A stretch of 13,408 bases of DNA from Bacillota bacterium (GCA_023443225.1 JAEZVF010000078.1:1-13408), one strand, 5' to 3'. Positions 1 through 7,740 are shown, counted from the stretch's first letter. Notes: generated from the sequence alone by a model not told the origin. Numbers and translations: made by a program.

Positions 1-30
1 ATTATTTATTCGCATACTTAATTATACCAT

Positions 31-69
31 AAAGGCAGGTTCTTTCGAGAGCCTGCCTTTATACTTTTT
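31..69 (+). terminator. Rho-independent terminator of an upstream gene
   Basis: Bases 31-43 pair with 48-60 in a 13-bp stem with one G-U pair around a TTCG tetraloop, followed by ATACTTTTT. It must serve a plus-strand gene ending left of or at the window edge. In-frame stops at 19-21 and 28-30 are both possible ends for that gene, and the sequence does not decide between them. Confidence 0.85.
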
Positions 70-78
70 AAGAAAACA

Positions 79-127
79 GGAGCTTTTGCTCCATAGATTA
101 CTCATCTATTTTGCAAAAGCCCCTTTT
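79..127. terminator. Possible bidirectional terminator hairpin
   Basis: GCTTTTGC (82-89) pairs with GCAAAAGC (113-120). GG at 79-80 pairs with CC at 122-123, and an inner ATAGAT/ATCTAT stem (94-99, 104-109) stacks inside. The plus side continues with TTTT (124-127). The minus side continues with TGTTTTCTT, so it could end the minus-strand HPr-like gene about 90 bases downstream of its stop. Neither T-run is long, so efficiency is uncertain. Confidence 0.5.
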
Positions 128-211
128 AAAATCGTATAGAAGTTCCATATACAGGACTGATTATAACAACCCTTTATTGTACGGTTAGGTATGATTGAAT
201 GAAGGTTGTTT

Positions 212-430
212 TCACTCAAAAGCAGAAATTATACTGATAATTTCCTTTTGATCTTTACTGCCAATGAATTCTACTTTAATTGGCTTTGATAAATCCAGAC
301 TTAATATACCCAGAATCGACTTCGCATCCACCACGAACCGTCCTGATACGAGATTAACATCATCTTCAAGCTTTGACATTACAGTTACAAAATCTGTTAC
401 TTTTTCAATAGTATTCAAAGTTACATGCAT
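212..430 (-). CDS. HPr-like protein lacking the phosphorylatable histidine
   Basis: A small protein (72 aa from the chosen start) resembling the PTS phosphocarrier HPr. The core DAKSILGILSL at residues 35-45 matches the segment around regulatory Ser46 of HPr (KSIMGVMSL), and the protein ends with the usual final helix. The N-terminal active-site loop, GIHARPA in true HPr, is absent: aligned on the serine, the His15 and Arg17 positions fall at Thr7 and Glu9. It therefore cannot take phosphate from Enzyme I in the normal way; a regulatory role or another partner is an inference. The start at 430 is preferred over the in-frame ATG at 448 because the AAAGAGGTG ribosome binding site lies between the two, just upstream of 430. 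It follows the lipoprotein gene on the same strand after about 170 bases. No convincing promoter or intervening terminator was seen. Confidence 0.75.
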   Translation of the reverse strand: MHVTLNTIEKVTDFVTVMSKLEDDVNLVSGRFVVDAKSILGILSLDLSKPIKVEFIGSKDQKEIISIISAFE

Positions 431-599
431 ATTACTCACCTCTTTCATTATCTGTTATATTTCTATTACACTTTAATTTTATCATTATTGTGTTAGATAA
501 ATACCAGAGAGAAGTTAAGTTATTGTAAATTATACGTCAAAGGGCCGCAGAAATGGCTATCTCTACAATTTTTACTGATTATTAGTATTCAAACAAAAC

Positions 600-2879
600 T
601 TATTCATATAGATAAATTTGCGTTTTGTTTATGATGGCGTCGGCAGTCTCATTAACAGAACGATTTCCTTTGAAAAATTCACTTGTTTCCTCCTTGAAGA
701 CAGCAATTATCTGTTCATCACCGACTGCACGATTAGTAACGGAAGAGCACAGGTCAACAAATTTCTCCAGCTGTTCTTTGTCCGCAAGCACTATTTTTAT
801 ACGGTTTCCGTTTTTATCTTTAAAACCGATACCAATGTTACTTCGATCAATGACAGAACATGCTATCAATCCTTTTTTATTTACAGCAAAACCGTTATAA
901 TAGTCGTTTTTTTGCACTTCCTCCGATAAAGCGATAGAAATAAATTCCTTGCAAAGCTCCTGTTGACGGCTGGCATTATTAATACCTATTTCAAGGTTAG
1001 GTGTAAAAGAATTTTCAAAAGCAGTGTAACTACCATTTATTTGTGTTATGGAACCCAGATCGGTGGCTACGTTGAGGAAATTGGTTAAAGGATTCACACA
1101 AATACGGATATCATTGAATAACTCAAGGCAACGGGAAGAAGCCTCTCTAAACCTAACATCCGCAGCATACTCGTCAACAATTCCGCAATTATCACCGATT
1201 GTTTTTAAATTATTTAATACAGAGATTAGCTGTTCTCTATTGATCGTTCCATTACTATCCATAATTTTATCAGCCAGAAAAGGAGAAAAGGTATTAATAA
1301 GATCCTCCGGAGTCATAACACCAAGAAGGGAGGAACCCATATGGTTGTTTGCATAGTTTGCCAAGGTTTCTAATGTTGAAACGCTTTCTATATTATTTTC
1401 TTTGCCGCCTATCATCTGAACATAATAACTTAAGGGAACATAATAGATTTTACCATCCTGTAGATAGCTATTCATAATATTTGATAGAAGTTCTCCACTG
1501 TTAATTTTGGGATTGATCATGTCGCTCATATCGGACAGGACTCCTTTTTCTATGAAAGAATCCACAGGAAGTCCATCTAGTATGATGAGATCGGGACCAC
1601 CTCCTGCTAAGAGTTCTGTATTCAAAGCACGTATGTAATCATCTTTTATTGTCTTATCTGTTGCCTCATACTCTTTGTCCGTCATAGCAATGATAAAATT
1701 CACCTTGGCATTTGGATGCTTTTGTTGAAAAACGATTGCAGCTTGTCGTAATAAGGGGTGATCTTTCAGTGCATATACGGTTAATTCAGTGGAAGGAATG
1801 GAATCAATTGTTTCGTCATAGGTATATTTCATGAAGGAATAATCATTGTTTGCACGATATAAAACATAATATACTCCATCGGGGCCAGCCAAAAAGCCTA
1901 TATTATCCATGGTCATAGCCGGCATACTAAGATAGGTTAAGCTTCCGTCAATAACAGTCTGCCACAGAGAAGTACCGGTCTCTAAGATATGAACCCCATC
2001 AGGATTACACAGACTCAAATCTTTTTTATCATTTATAGACAAGTAAGAACTTCCATGCAGTGTGGATTGGATGGGATAACTTGTTTTTTTGTAATTCTTA
2101 GACATATCATAGAAATCAATGCCTATAATATTGTAGTCCTCATCTACCTGCCCAAGAATGAGGGATTGGTCTGAGTAAGATAATATATTGTTATGATATT
2201 TTGAGCCTGTAATACGATATTGAATTTTAAGACTTTCTTTATTGTAAATAGTTACCTCATCATTCTCAAAATGAGCAACTATGGTTCCGTCATCCAATGC
2301 GATTACATTGTTCGGTGAATCACTATCTTTCCAGCCTTCTGGATACAGTTCTTTATATGTAGTACCATCCGTTGAACATAAGAGCTTACCTCGAAAACCA
2401 GTAGCTTCGTATACATCATAGTATAAGTATTCATTTCCATTTGTACTGTTAAAAAACGATACATGATTCCCGCTTGTCGGAATAGAGGCAGAGGCAACCC
2501 ATTCCGGAATATCCTCCGTCCAAGTACCATCCCCATTCATTCGATAGCCAGAAAATGTGCCTTTATCCTCTAAATAAGTTGTTACGTACAAGAAAGGTAA
2601 GCCATCCTTATCAGTAAGTTGTAAGTTAACATACTTACCAAGAAGTTTTGGCAGAGATACTTCAGTTTCCACATAACGCCCCTTAATAGTTTGAGCAGAC
2701 GCGTCTGCTTTCATATCACTTTTGTTGCTTGTTGAAGAACTGTTAAGTTTGTCGCTGTCTTTATCGACGGAAGAGGAGTCTACAGCTTTGTTTTTGCTGC
2801 CGCAGCTCATAATCAATAGAAGGAATACACATAGAATAGTAAGAATACCATATTTTTTTCTTTTAATTTCTTTCTGCAT
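600..2879 (-). CDS. Large solute-binding lipoprotein with a beta-rich N-terminal half
   Basis: A 759-aa predicted lipoprotein. A basic start and hydrophobic run end at lipobox-like IMSC, so Cys26 would be lipid-anchored outside the membrane, followed by a Ser/Asp/Lys-rich linker to about residue 65. Residues about 70-360 are beta-rich with repeated aromatic and DG-turn segments suggestive of a beta-propeller; this is judged by eye. Residues about 365-680 look like a family 1 ABC solute-binding protein: a strand (TELTVYALKDHP), then VFQQKHPNAKVNF, then the GGGPDLIILDG segment. Ordinary binding proteins of this class have about 400-450 residues, so the N-terminal half is an addition. The start at 2879 places the signal peptide at the N terminus and has GGGGAAAGGA upstream; the frame stays open to 2933 but that extension would precede the signal peptide. 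No permease or ATPase gene is in view, so the ligand is unknown and a sensing role is possible. Confidence 0.8.
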   Translation of the reverse strand: MQKEIKRKKYGILTILCVFLLLIMSCGSKNKAVDSSSVDKDSDKLNSSSTSNKSDMKADASAQTIKGRYVETEVSLPKLLGKYVNLQLTDKDGLPFLYVTTYLEDKGTFSGYRMNGDGTWTEDIPEWVASASIPTSGNHVSFFNSTNGNEYLYYDVYEATGFRGKLLCSTDGTTYKELYPEGWKDSDSPNNVIALDDGTIVAHFENDEVTIYNKESLKIQYRITGSKYHNNILSYSDQSLILGQVDEDYNIIGIDFYDMSKNYKKTSYPIQSTLHGSSYLSINDKKDLSLCNPDGVHILETGTSLWQTVIDGSLTYLSMPAMTMDNIGFLAGPDGVYYVLYRANNDYSFMKYTYDETIDSIPSTELTVYALKDHPLLRQAAIVFQQKHPNAKVNFIIAMTDKEYEATDKTIKDDYIRALNTELLAGGGPDLIILDGLPVDSFIEKGVLSDMSDMINPKINSGELLSNIMNSYLQDGKIYYVPLSYYVQMIGGKENNIESVSTLETLANYANNHMGSSLLGVMTPEDLINTFSPFLADKIMDSNGTINREQLISVLNNLKTIGDNCGIVDEYAADVRFREASSRCLELFNDIRICVNPLTNFLNVATDLGSITQINGSYTAFENSFTPNLEIGINNASRQQELCKEFISIALSEEVQKNDYYNGFAVNKKGLIACSVIDRSNIGIGFKDKNGNRIKIVLADKEQLEKFVDLCSSVTNRAVGDEQIIAVFKEETSEFFKGNRSVNETADAIINKTQIYLYE

Positions 2880-3006
2880 AAATAAATTATCCTTTCCCCT
2901 TTTTGATGTATTAAATCTAAGTATTGCAATCACTCTATTGTTAAGTAATAACGTGTTTATCTCTAAGTAATCTTAAAAATGGAAAAAGAATGGTATTTAT
3001 TTTTGA

Positions 3007-3028
3007 AATCCTATGCTATTTTAGGATT
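3007..3028. repeat. 7-bp inverted repeat between divergent genes
   Basis: AATCCTA (3007-3013) and TAGGATT (3022-3028) are perfect inverted copies separated by 8 bases. They lie 16 bases upstream of the -35 box of the M20 peptidase promoter, in the divergent gap to the lipoprotein gene. This could be an operator; it is short enough to be chance. Confidence 0.35.
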
Positions 3029-3044
3029 AATCATATAAATCTAC

Positions 3045-3073
3045 TTGACCGTATATAAATAAAAGTGTATTAT
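3045..3073 (+). promoter_or_regulatory. Vegetative-type promoter for the M20 peptidase
   Basis: TTGACC (3045-3050) and TATTAT (3068-3073) are separated by exactly 17 bases, close to the sigma-A consensus. The start of transcription would be near 3080, giving a leader of about 45 bases. It probably drives both peptidase genes, which are 41 bases apart. Confidence 0.75.
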
Positions 3074-3125
3074 GTCATAAATCATATTAAATCAATAGGA
3101 AATACAACTTATGAGAGGAAAAATT

Positions 3126-4241
3126 ATGATTCATGTAGAACGATTGCTAAAGGAATTCTGTGAATTGGTCGCTATAGATTCGGTATCTTTTCATGAAAGA
3201 AAGATGGCAGATACCTTAAAGAACAAACTTTTCGAACTTGACGTAGAAGTAAATGAAGATAATGCAGGAGAACGGTACAAGGGAAATGCAGGGAATATCT
3301 TTGGGTTCTTAAAGGGGACAATACCAGGACCCCCGATTCTGTTCTCTGCGCATATGGATACGGTAGAGCCAGGTGTGGGGAAAAAGGCAATCCTTCAGGA
3401 GGATGGCAGAATAGTAAGTGAAGGTACCGTACTTGGGGCAGATGATGTTTCGGGTATAGTAGCTATCCTTGAAGCACTGAGAGTATTAAAAGAGAATTCC
3501 ATACCACACCGTGATATTGAAGTTTTATTCCCTATTGCAGAAGAGGTATATATAAAGGGGACTAATGTATTCGATTTTACGAAAGTAAAAGCAAAAGAGG
3601 GGTATGTATTAGACTTAAGTGGTGATGTTGGACTGGCAGCCTTACAAGCTCCAGCTATCATTACTTTTGAAATACAAGTAAGAGGGAAGGCTTCCCATGC
3701 TGGCTTTGACCCGGAGAGTGGTATAAATGCCATTGCCATTGCGGCGGAAGCAATAACCGGAGTTTTACAAGGAAGGATCGATGATGACACAACAGTGAAT
3801 ATTGGATGTATATCCGGAGGAACGGCAACGAATATAGTATCGGAGAAAGTGTGTATTAAGGGAGAGATTCGAAGTTATTGTCAAAATAAAGCATCACAGC
3901 ATATAGATAGAATAAGAGATAGATTTCAACAGATTGCATTAAAATATAATGCTAAGGTTGTTTTTAATTTTAATATAGATGCTACGGCATATTGCGTAGA
4001 GGATACGGAATCGGTTGTAAAAAGATTTTTAACAGTATGTAAGGAATTGGGGTATGAAAGTAAATTGACAAAAACATTTGGTGGCAGTGATAACAACAAT
4101 TTTTTGAAGCATGGCATCAAAGGTATTGTTTTAGCTTGTGGAATGAATCAAGTACATTCCACAGGAGAGTATAGTGATGTAGAAGAACTGGTCAAAAGCA
4201 CGAAAATTGTAATAGGGCTTATGACTAGTAAGGAAGTATAA
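3126..4241 (+). CDS. M20-family peptidase, PepT-like
   Basis: A cytoplasmic zinc-dependent exopeptidase related to tripeptidase T, which releases the N-terminal residue of short peptides. Numbered from the 371-aa start: HMD holds His76 and Asp78, the bridging Asp106 lies in GADDVSG, the catalytic pair Glu139-Glu140 lies in IAEE, Asp163 follows in VLDLSGD, and His344 lies in NQVHSTGE. The central dimerisation (lid) domain carries RGKASHAGF with His191. All metal and catalytic residues are present. E. coli PepT is 408 aa, so this is a somewhat short relative of the PepT-like type, and substrate preference is not certain. The start at 3126 is chosen because GAGAGG sits 7 bases upstream; an in-frame ATG at 3111 with a weaker AGGA would add five residues. 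The C39-like gene follows after 41 bases and is probably co-transcribed. Confidence 0.88.
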   Translation: MIHVERLLKEFCELVAIDSVSFHERKMADTLKNKLFELDVEVNEDNAGERYKGNAGNIFGFLKGTIPGPPILFSAHMDTVEPGVGKKAILQEDGRIVSEGTVLGADDVSGIVAILEALRVLKENSIPHRDIEVLFPIAEEVYIKGTNVFDFTKVKAKEGYVLDLSGDVGLAALQAPAIITFEIQVRGKASHAGFDPESGINAIAIAAEAITGVLQGRIDDDTTVNIGCISGGTATNIVSEKVCIKGEIRSYCQNKASQHIDRIRDRFQQIALKYNAKVVFNFNIDATAYCVEDTESVVKRFLTVCKELGYESKLTKTFGGSDNNNFLKHGIKGIVLACGMNQVHSTGEYSDVEELVKSTKIVIGLMTSKEV

Positions 4242-4282
4242 ATGTAGCAATTCACTTAGATTTAGAACTTGGAGGGCATAGG

Positions 4283-4900
4283 TTGAAAAATCCATTAAAT
4301 TATCAGGCGACTGAATATGACTGTGGTCCTACTACCATGTTGAATGCAATCAGCTATCTGTTTCGGCGGGAAGATATTCCGCCCGATATCGCAAAGACAA
4401 TTATGCAATATTGCTTGGATGGATATAACGATAAGGGAGAAGCCCATAAAAAAGGGACTTCAGATATGGCGATTTGTTTTTTGGCAAATTGGTTGAATCA
4501 TTTTGGCAAGGTTCGAAAGTTTCCGATTTATTGTGAAACGATCTCCGAAGAGGAGGTGTATATCGGACCAAATTCTAAAATTACTTCCTGTCTTCAACAA
4601 AAAGGTGTTGTAGTTGCAAAGGTGATGTTAGGCTGTTGGCATTATGTACTGCTAACCGGTATCGATAAAGAATATGTTTATCTATTTGATCCATACTTTA
4701 GGCAAAGACCTTATGACAAGGAAGGAGTAGAAATCATTCTCGGTGAGCCAAAGAGAAGGAACCGTAAGGTGTTGCACCAAATCATGAATGATACAGGAAG
4801 AACGTATTATGCACTGGGTAAGAAAGAAGAACGTGAATGTGTATTACTATATAATAAGCAGACTAGGTTAACTATGGATTCCATTGAATATTTTATATAA
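4283..4900 (+). CDS. Stand-alone C39-like cysteine peptidase
   Basis: A 205-aa protein of the papain-like C39 fold. QATEYDCGPT near the N terminus gives the oxyanion Gln8 and catalytic Cys14, CWHYVLL gives His120, and YLFDPYF gives Asp136, in the order and spacing expected for the C39 triad. Known C39 domains cut after double-glycine leaders and are fused to an ABC exporter; this one has no membrane segment, ATPase domain or signal peptide, so it should be cytoplasmic and free. It starts at a TTG codon, supported by GGAGGG (4271-4276) six bases upstream, and no closer ATG keeps the YQATEYDCGPT motif. It lies 41 bases after the PepT-like gene, so the two peptidases are likely made together. 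The natural substrate cannot be read from sequence, and no leader-peptide gene was seen next to it. Confidence 0.8.
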   Translation: MKNPLNYQATEYDCGPTTMLNAISYLFRREDIPPDIAKTIMQYCLDGYNDKGEAHKKGTSDMAICFLANWLNHFGKVRKFPIYCETISEEEVYIGPNSKITSCLQQKGVVVAKVMLGCWHYVLLTGIDKEYVYLFDPYFRQRPYDKEGVEIILGEPKRRNRKVLHQIMNDTGRTYYALGKKEERECVLLYNKQTRLTMDSIEYFI

Positions 4901-4947
4901 TGGGTGTAATACCTAGGCAAAGTATCCGTGTTAAAATCTAATATGAG

Positions 4948-4975
4948 TTGCATAAATTAAAGTTTTGCATATAAT
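4948..4975 (+). promoter_or_regulatory. Candidate promoter for the DUF2935 gene
   Basis: A perfect TATAAT (4970-4975) has TTGCAT (4948-4953) 16 bases upstream. The -35 box is weak, but the position, about 36 bases before the start codon and after the C39-like gene, fits. No terminator was seen between the C39-like gene and this site. Confidence 0.5.
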
Positions 4976-5011
4976 TGTTAGTATATTGAATTATAAGGAC
5001 TAAATGAAATT

Positions 5012-5905
5012 ATGCAGGATTATGTGGTTTATTCTTTGGAGTTGCATTTATTCTTTGCAAGAATTATGAAAGAACATTCCTTGTTTTTGGAAGCTGGCTA
5101 TGTACAGAAGAATCAAGATTTTATAGAAAGAGCAGATTATTTTAGAACACAATTTGAAAATCTTTTAGGTGAAGTTGTTAATCTAAGCAATGGTATGATA
5201 CGAAGTAATGTCTTGGAATCTGGTGAAATAGTTACTGAATTTACAATGGATGCAGAAAAAAGCACAGATTTTTATACAGGTATATCTATAGATACAGAAA
5301 TAACTGCATTGGAAGAAGAGTTAAGGTGTTGTGATTTTTCGAATATAACTCCACAAACTTCTGAGGAAGTCACAAGAATTAATCAAATGGCAATAGAATT
5401 ATTGAACGGGCTAATTGAGTTAAAAGAGGATACATTAGATGGTATGCTATCTTGTAACATGTTTACAGTAAATTACCCACTTCTTATTAAACATATATTA
5501 CGCGAAGCTGAATTATATCGTTCGTATGTTATTGAATTGGAAGACAGTGGTGAACTTGATGATAAAAACAGGAGAGATAACGAGCTGTTCTGGAACGAAA
5601 TTATGATGGAACATGCTTTGTTTATTAGAGGGCTTTTAGATCCATCAGAATACGAACTGGTTAATACCAGTAATAACTTAGCAGAGGATTTTGCTAATCT
5701 GTATCTTAAAGCTAAGAATATGACAGATGAAACAATTGAAAGCATTACAGATGAAACAATTATGAAAACCATAGAGATACGAGACTTTAAGGAAACGGGA
5801 GTCAAAGGGATAGAGGCTTGTGAGATTCAATCAATCATCTTGCCATTACTTGCAGACCATGTTTTACGAGAAGCGAATCATTATCTTAGGCTATTAACTT
5901 CGTAG
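5012..5905 (+). CDS. DUF2935 ferritin-like protein with internal duplication
   Basis: A 297-aa all-helical protein matching the DUF2935 pattern. It consists of two similar halves. The first opens with LELHLFFARIMKEHSLFLEAG (Glu10, His22) and closes with HILREAELY (His161, Glu165). The second opens with NELFWNEIMMEHALFIRGLLD (Glu191, His201) and closes with HVLREANHY (His283, Glu287). These Glu and His positions are the likely metal ligands of a four-helix bundle; the family is known as ferritin-like and its cellular function is not established. AAGGA lies 12 bases before the ATG, a rather long spacing. It appears to be a single-gene unit. A 24-base tandem duplication sits in the linker before the last helix. 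The family call rests on the paired helix motifs and is fairly secure; metal binding is inferred. Confidence 0.75.
   Translation: MQDYVVYSLELHLFFARIMKEHSLFLEAGYVQKNQDFIERADYFRTQFENLLGEVVNLSNGMIRSNVLESGEIVTEFTMDAEKSTDFYTGISIDTEITALEEELRCCDFSNITPQTSEEVTRINQMAIELLNGLIELKEDTLDGMLSCNMFTVNYPLLIKHILREAELYRSYVIELEDSGELDDKNRRDNELFWNEIMMEHALFIRGLLDPSEYELVNTSNNLAEDFANLYLKAKNMTDETIESITDETIMKTIEIRDFKETGVKGIEACEIQSIILPLLADHVLREANHYLRLLTS
5723..5770 (+). repeat. 24-base tandem duplication inside the DUF2935 gene
   Basis: ACAGATGAAACAATT occurs exactly at 5723-5737 and 5747-5761, a period of 24 bases (8 codons). The protein reads TDETIESI then TDETIMKT. The frame is kept, so it only lengthens a polar helix or linker. 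Confidence 0.7.
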
Positions 5906-5931
5906 AATGCATTTCTTTTGATGAAAAATAA

Positions 5932-5985
5932 GGCGGATTTTCGAGAATAGGCAAGTTTAGAGGCTTCTATTTTCAATTATCCGCC
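5932..5985 (+). terminator. Long stem-loop after the DUF2935 gene, possible terminator
   Basis: GGCGGAT (5932-5938) pairs with ATCCGCC (5979-5985), and an inner GAGAATAG pairs with CTATTTTC with one G-U pair. It starts 26 bases after the DUF2935 stop codon. What follows is ATTTTGG, not a proper T-run, so it may be a weak terminator or an RNA-stabilising structure. Confidence 0.45.
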
Positions 5986-6056
5986 ATTTTGGATAAATAC
6001 TTTAAAAAGTAAAGGATTTTTTTACTATTATGTGATAAAATAAATATTGGTGATTA

Positions 6057-6103
6057 GAAGTTAAATCTGAAGTTAGAATCTTGTCCATCTACTTAGGGAC
6101 AAG
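6057..6103 (+). repeat. Tandem repeat and hairpin in the rfbC leader
   Basis: GAAGTTAAATCT (6057-6068) is followed directly by GAAGTTAGAATCT (6069-6081), the same unit with one inserted base. Overlapping its end, CTTGTCC (6080-6086) and GGACAAG (6097-6103) form a perfect 7-bp inverted repeat with a 10-base loop. Both lie within 80 bases of the rfbC start, where an operator or leader structure could sit. No convincing -35/-10 pair was found; TAAAAT at 6036-6041 is the best -10 candidate. Confidence 0.4.
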
Positions 6104-6134
6104 TTTATCCCAATAGATGCAATAGGAGATTAGT

Positions 6135-6680
6135 ATGGGTCAATTTAAATTTACACAGTGTGATATTGAGGGTTTATTTATCATAGAACCAAAATGTTTT
6201 GGAGATGAACGTGGTTATTTCATGGAAACCTATAATTATGAAGACTTTAAGGCAGCAGGATTAGGACAAATTTTTGTACAAGATAACCAATCATTATCTA
6301 AGAAAGGAGTGTTGCGCGGACTACATTATCAAAAAAAGCATCCACAAGGGAAGCTAGTTCGAATTATCAAGGGTCAGGTTTATGATGTTGCAGTTGATAT
6401 TCGGCCAAATTCAATTACTTACGGAAAATGGCATGGTGAATTGCTATCTGATGAGAATATGAAACAGTTTTATATTCCGGAAGGGTTCGCACATGGTTTT
6501 TTGGTACTATCAGAGGAAGCAGTATTTGCGTACAAATGTACCGATTTTTATCATCCTGAAGACGAGGGTGGTATTATATGGAATGACCCGGACCTATCGA
6601 TAGATTGGCCCATAGTTGACGATATGGAAATTATTATATCGGAGAAGGACAGTAAGCAAAAGAAATTATGTGAAATCTGA
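6135..6680 (+). CDS. rfbC: dTDP-4-dehydrorhamnose 3,5-epimerase
   Basis: This cytoplasmic cupin enzyme epimerises C3 and C5 of dTDP-4-dehydro-6-deoxy-glucose, the third step of dTDP-L-rhamnose synthesis. The protein is 181 aa, the normal length for RmlC. Diagnostic segments are DERGYFMETY near residues 24-33, RGLHYQ with catalytic His64, GKLVRI with Lys73, VAVDIR with Asp88, IPEGFAHGF around His120, Tyr133 in FAYKCTDFY, and the C-terminal SEKD where the Asp of the His-Asp dyad is expected. AGGAG lies six bases before the ATG. The rfbD gene follows after 15 bases with its own AAGGAG, so the two form an operon. The rhamnose product would feed cell-wall or capsule polysaccharide or glycoprotein glycosylation. 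The rfbA and rfbB genes are not in this window and must lie elsewhere. Confidence 0.95.
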   Translation: MGQFKFTQCDIEGLFIIEPKCFGDERGYFMETYNYEDFKAAGLGQIFVQDNQSLSKKGVLRGLHYQKKHPQGKLVRIIKGQVYDVAVDIRPNSITYGKWHGELLSDENMKQFYIPEGFAHGFLVLSEEAVFAYKCTDFYHPEDEGGIIWNDPDLSIDWPIVDDMEIIISEKDSKQKKLCEI

Positions 6681-6695
6681 TAAGGAGATATAGAT

Positions 6696-7574
6696 ATGGA
6701 AAGTAAAATATTGATAACAGGTTCAAATGGACAATTGGGGCGTGCAATAAATCAAGTATTAAGGGAACAGCATTCAGGCATAACAATCATTAACTCTGAT
6801 ATGGGGGAACCGACGGCATATTGTCCTATTATTTTGGATATAACGAATTCCGTTGCCGTGATGAATTTAATTCAAGACTTAAAACCAGATATTATAATAA
6901 ATTGCGCAGCTCATACTGCAGTTGACTTATGTGAAAGCGACCAGGAGAGGGCTTATAAAATTAATGCAATCGGCCCAAAGAATTTAGCAATTGCTGCAAA
7001 TGCATTGGAAGCAAAGTTAGTACAAGTTTCTACGGATTATGTATTTGATGGTGATGCCAATGTACCATATACAGAAGAAGATACAACGAATCCAAAGAGT
7101 GTATATGGTTCAACAAAACTAGCTGGAGAAGAGTTTGTAAAGGAATACTGTGACAAACATTTTATTGTGCGTACAGCATGGCTATACGGAGAAGGTAAAA
7201 ATTTTGTAAGAACTATGCTAGGACTTGCTGAGAAAAATTCAGAAATCCGTGTAGTAAGTGACCAATTTGGCTCCCCTACCAGTACATATGAATTGGCGAA
7301 GGCAATCACTTTCTTAATAAAGACAGAAGAATATGGAGTGTATCATGGTACCTGTGAAGGTATTACTACTTGGAATGAATTTGCAGAAGAAATTTTCCGC
7401 ATTGCTGACAAAACGGTAACGGTAGAGGCTATAACATCAGAAGAATATTCGGCACCGGCAGCTCGTCCAAAATATTCGGTTTTAGAAAACAAACGATTAA
7501 AGGGGCTAGGTTATCGTATGAAGCCATGGAAAGAGGCATTGCAAGAGTATATGAATACTCAACAGAAAAAATGA
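6696..7574 (+). CDS. rfbD: dTDP-4-dehydrorhamnose reductase
   Basis: This NAD(P)H-dependent short-chain dehydrogenase performs the last step of dTDP-L-rhamnose synthesis, reducing the 4-keto group. It is 292 aa, the usual length. The Rossmann motif GSNGQLG covers residues 9-15, STDYVFDG at 112-119 carries the catalytic Thr/Asp, and Tyr137 and Lys141 form the YxxxK pair in VYGSTK. VRTAWLYG (158-165), VSDQFGSPT and the late RPKYSVL complete the pattern of the family. AAGGAG is 9 bases upstream of the ATG. It is the second gene of a two-gene operon with rfbC. Downstream there is only a weak AT-rich hairpin before the long regulatory gap, so the transcript end is unclear. Confidence 0.95.
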   Translation: MESKILITGSNGQLGRAINQVLREQHSGITIINSDMGEPTAYCPIILDITNSVAVMNLIQDLKPDIIINCAAHTAVDLCESDQERAYKINAIGPKNLAIAANALEAKLVQVSTDYVFDGDANVPYTEEDTTNPKSVYGSTKLAGEEFVKEYCDKHFIVRTAWLYGEGKNFVRTMLGLAEKNSEIRVVSDQFGSPTSTYELAKAITFLIKTEEYGVYHGTCEGITTWNEFAEEIFRIADKTVTVEAITSEEYSAPAARPKYSVLENKRLKGLGYRMKPWKEALQEYMNTQQKK

Positions 7575-7697
7575 TTCGATTTTACAATTGTTAGAAAATT
7601 GTAACATTTTGTAAGAGTTAATTCTTACGAGGTTCAGGTAGTATACTATTTATTATTTATGAATATCATTAACTATAACAATTTGTTAACAATTATC

Positions 7698-7740
7698 TTA
7701 TGCAAATTGCATAAAATAATAATTGATTTATATGCAAATT
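7698..7740. promoter_or_regulatory. Operator-like palindrome with a repeated half-site
   Basis: TTATGCAAATTGCATAA (7698-7714) is a perfect dyad about a central A. TATGCAAATT occurs at 7699-7708 and again at 7731-7740, 32 bases apart, which is close to three helical turns. It lies about 77 bases upstream of the hydrolase -35 box, where an activator or upstream repressor site could be. The binding protein is unknown. Confidence 0.4.

Noticed and set aside
165..210. AACAACC/GGTTGTT inverted repeat after the HPr-like gene
   Set aside because: Seven base pairs around a 32-base loop in AT-rich DNA is easily chance, and a better terminator lies at 79-127.
530..600. Terminator between the lipoprotein and HPr-like genes
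   Set aside because: No stem longer than a few base pairs with a T-run could be found; read-through remains possible.
3395..3790. Minus-strand open frame of 131 codons within the M20 peptidase
   Set aside because: It is fully antisense to conserved catalytic sequence and lacks a start signal.
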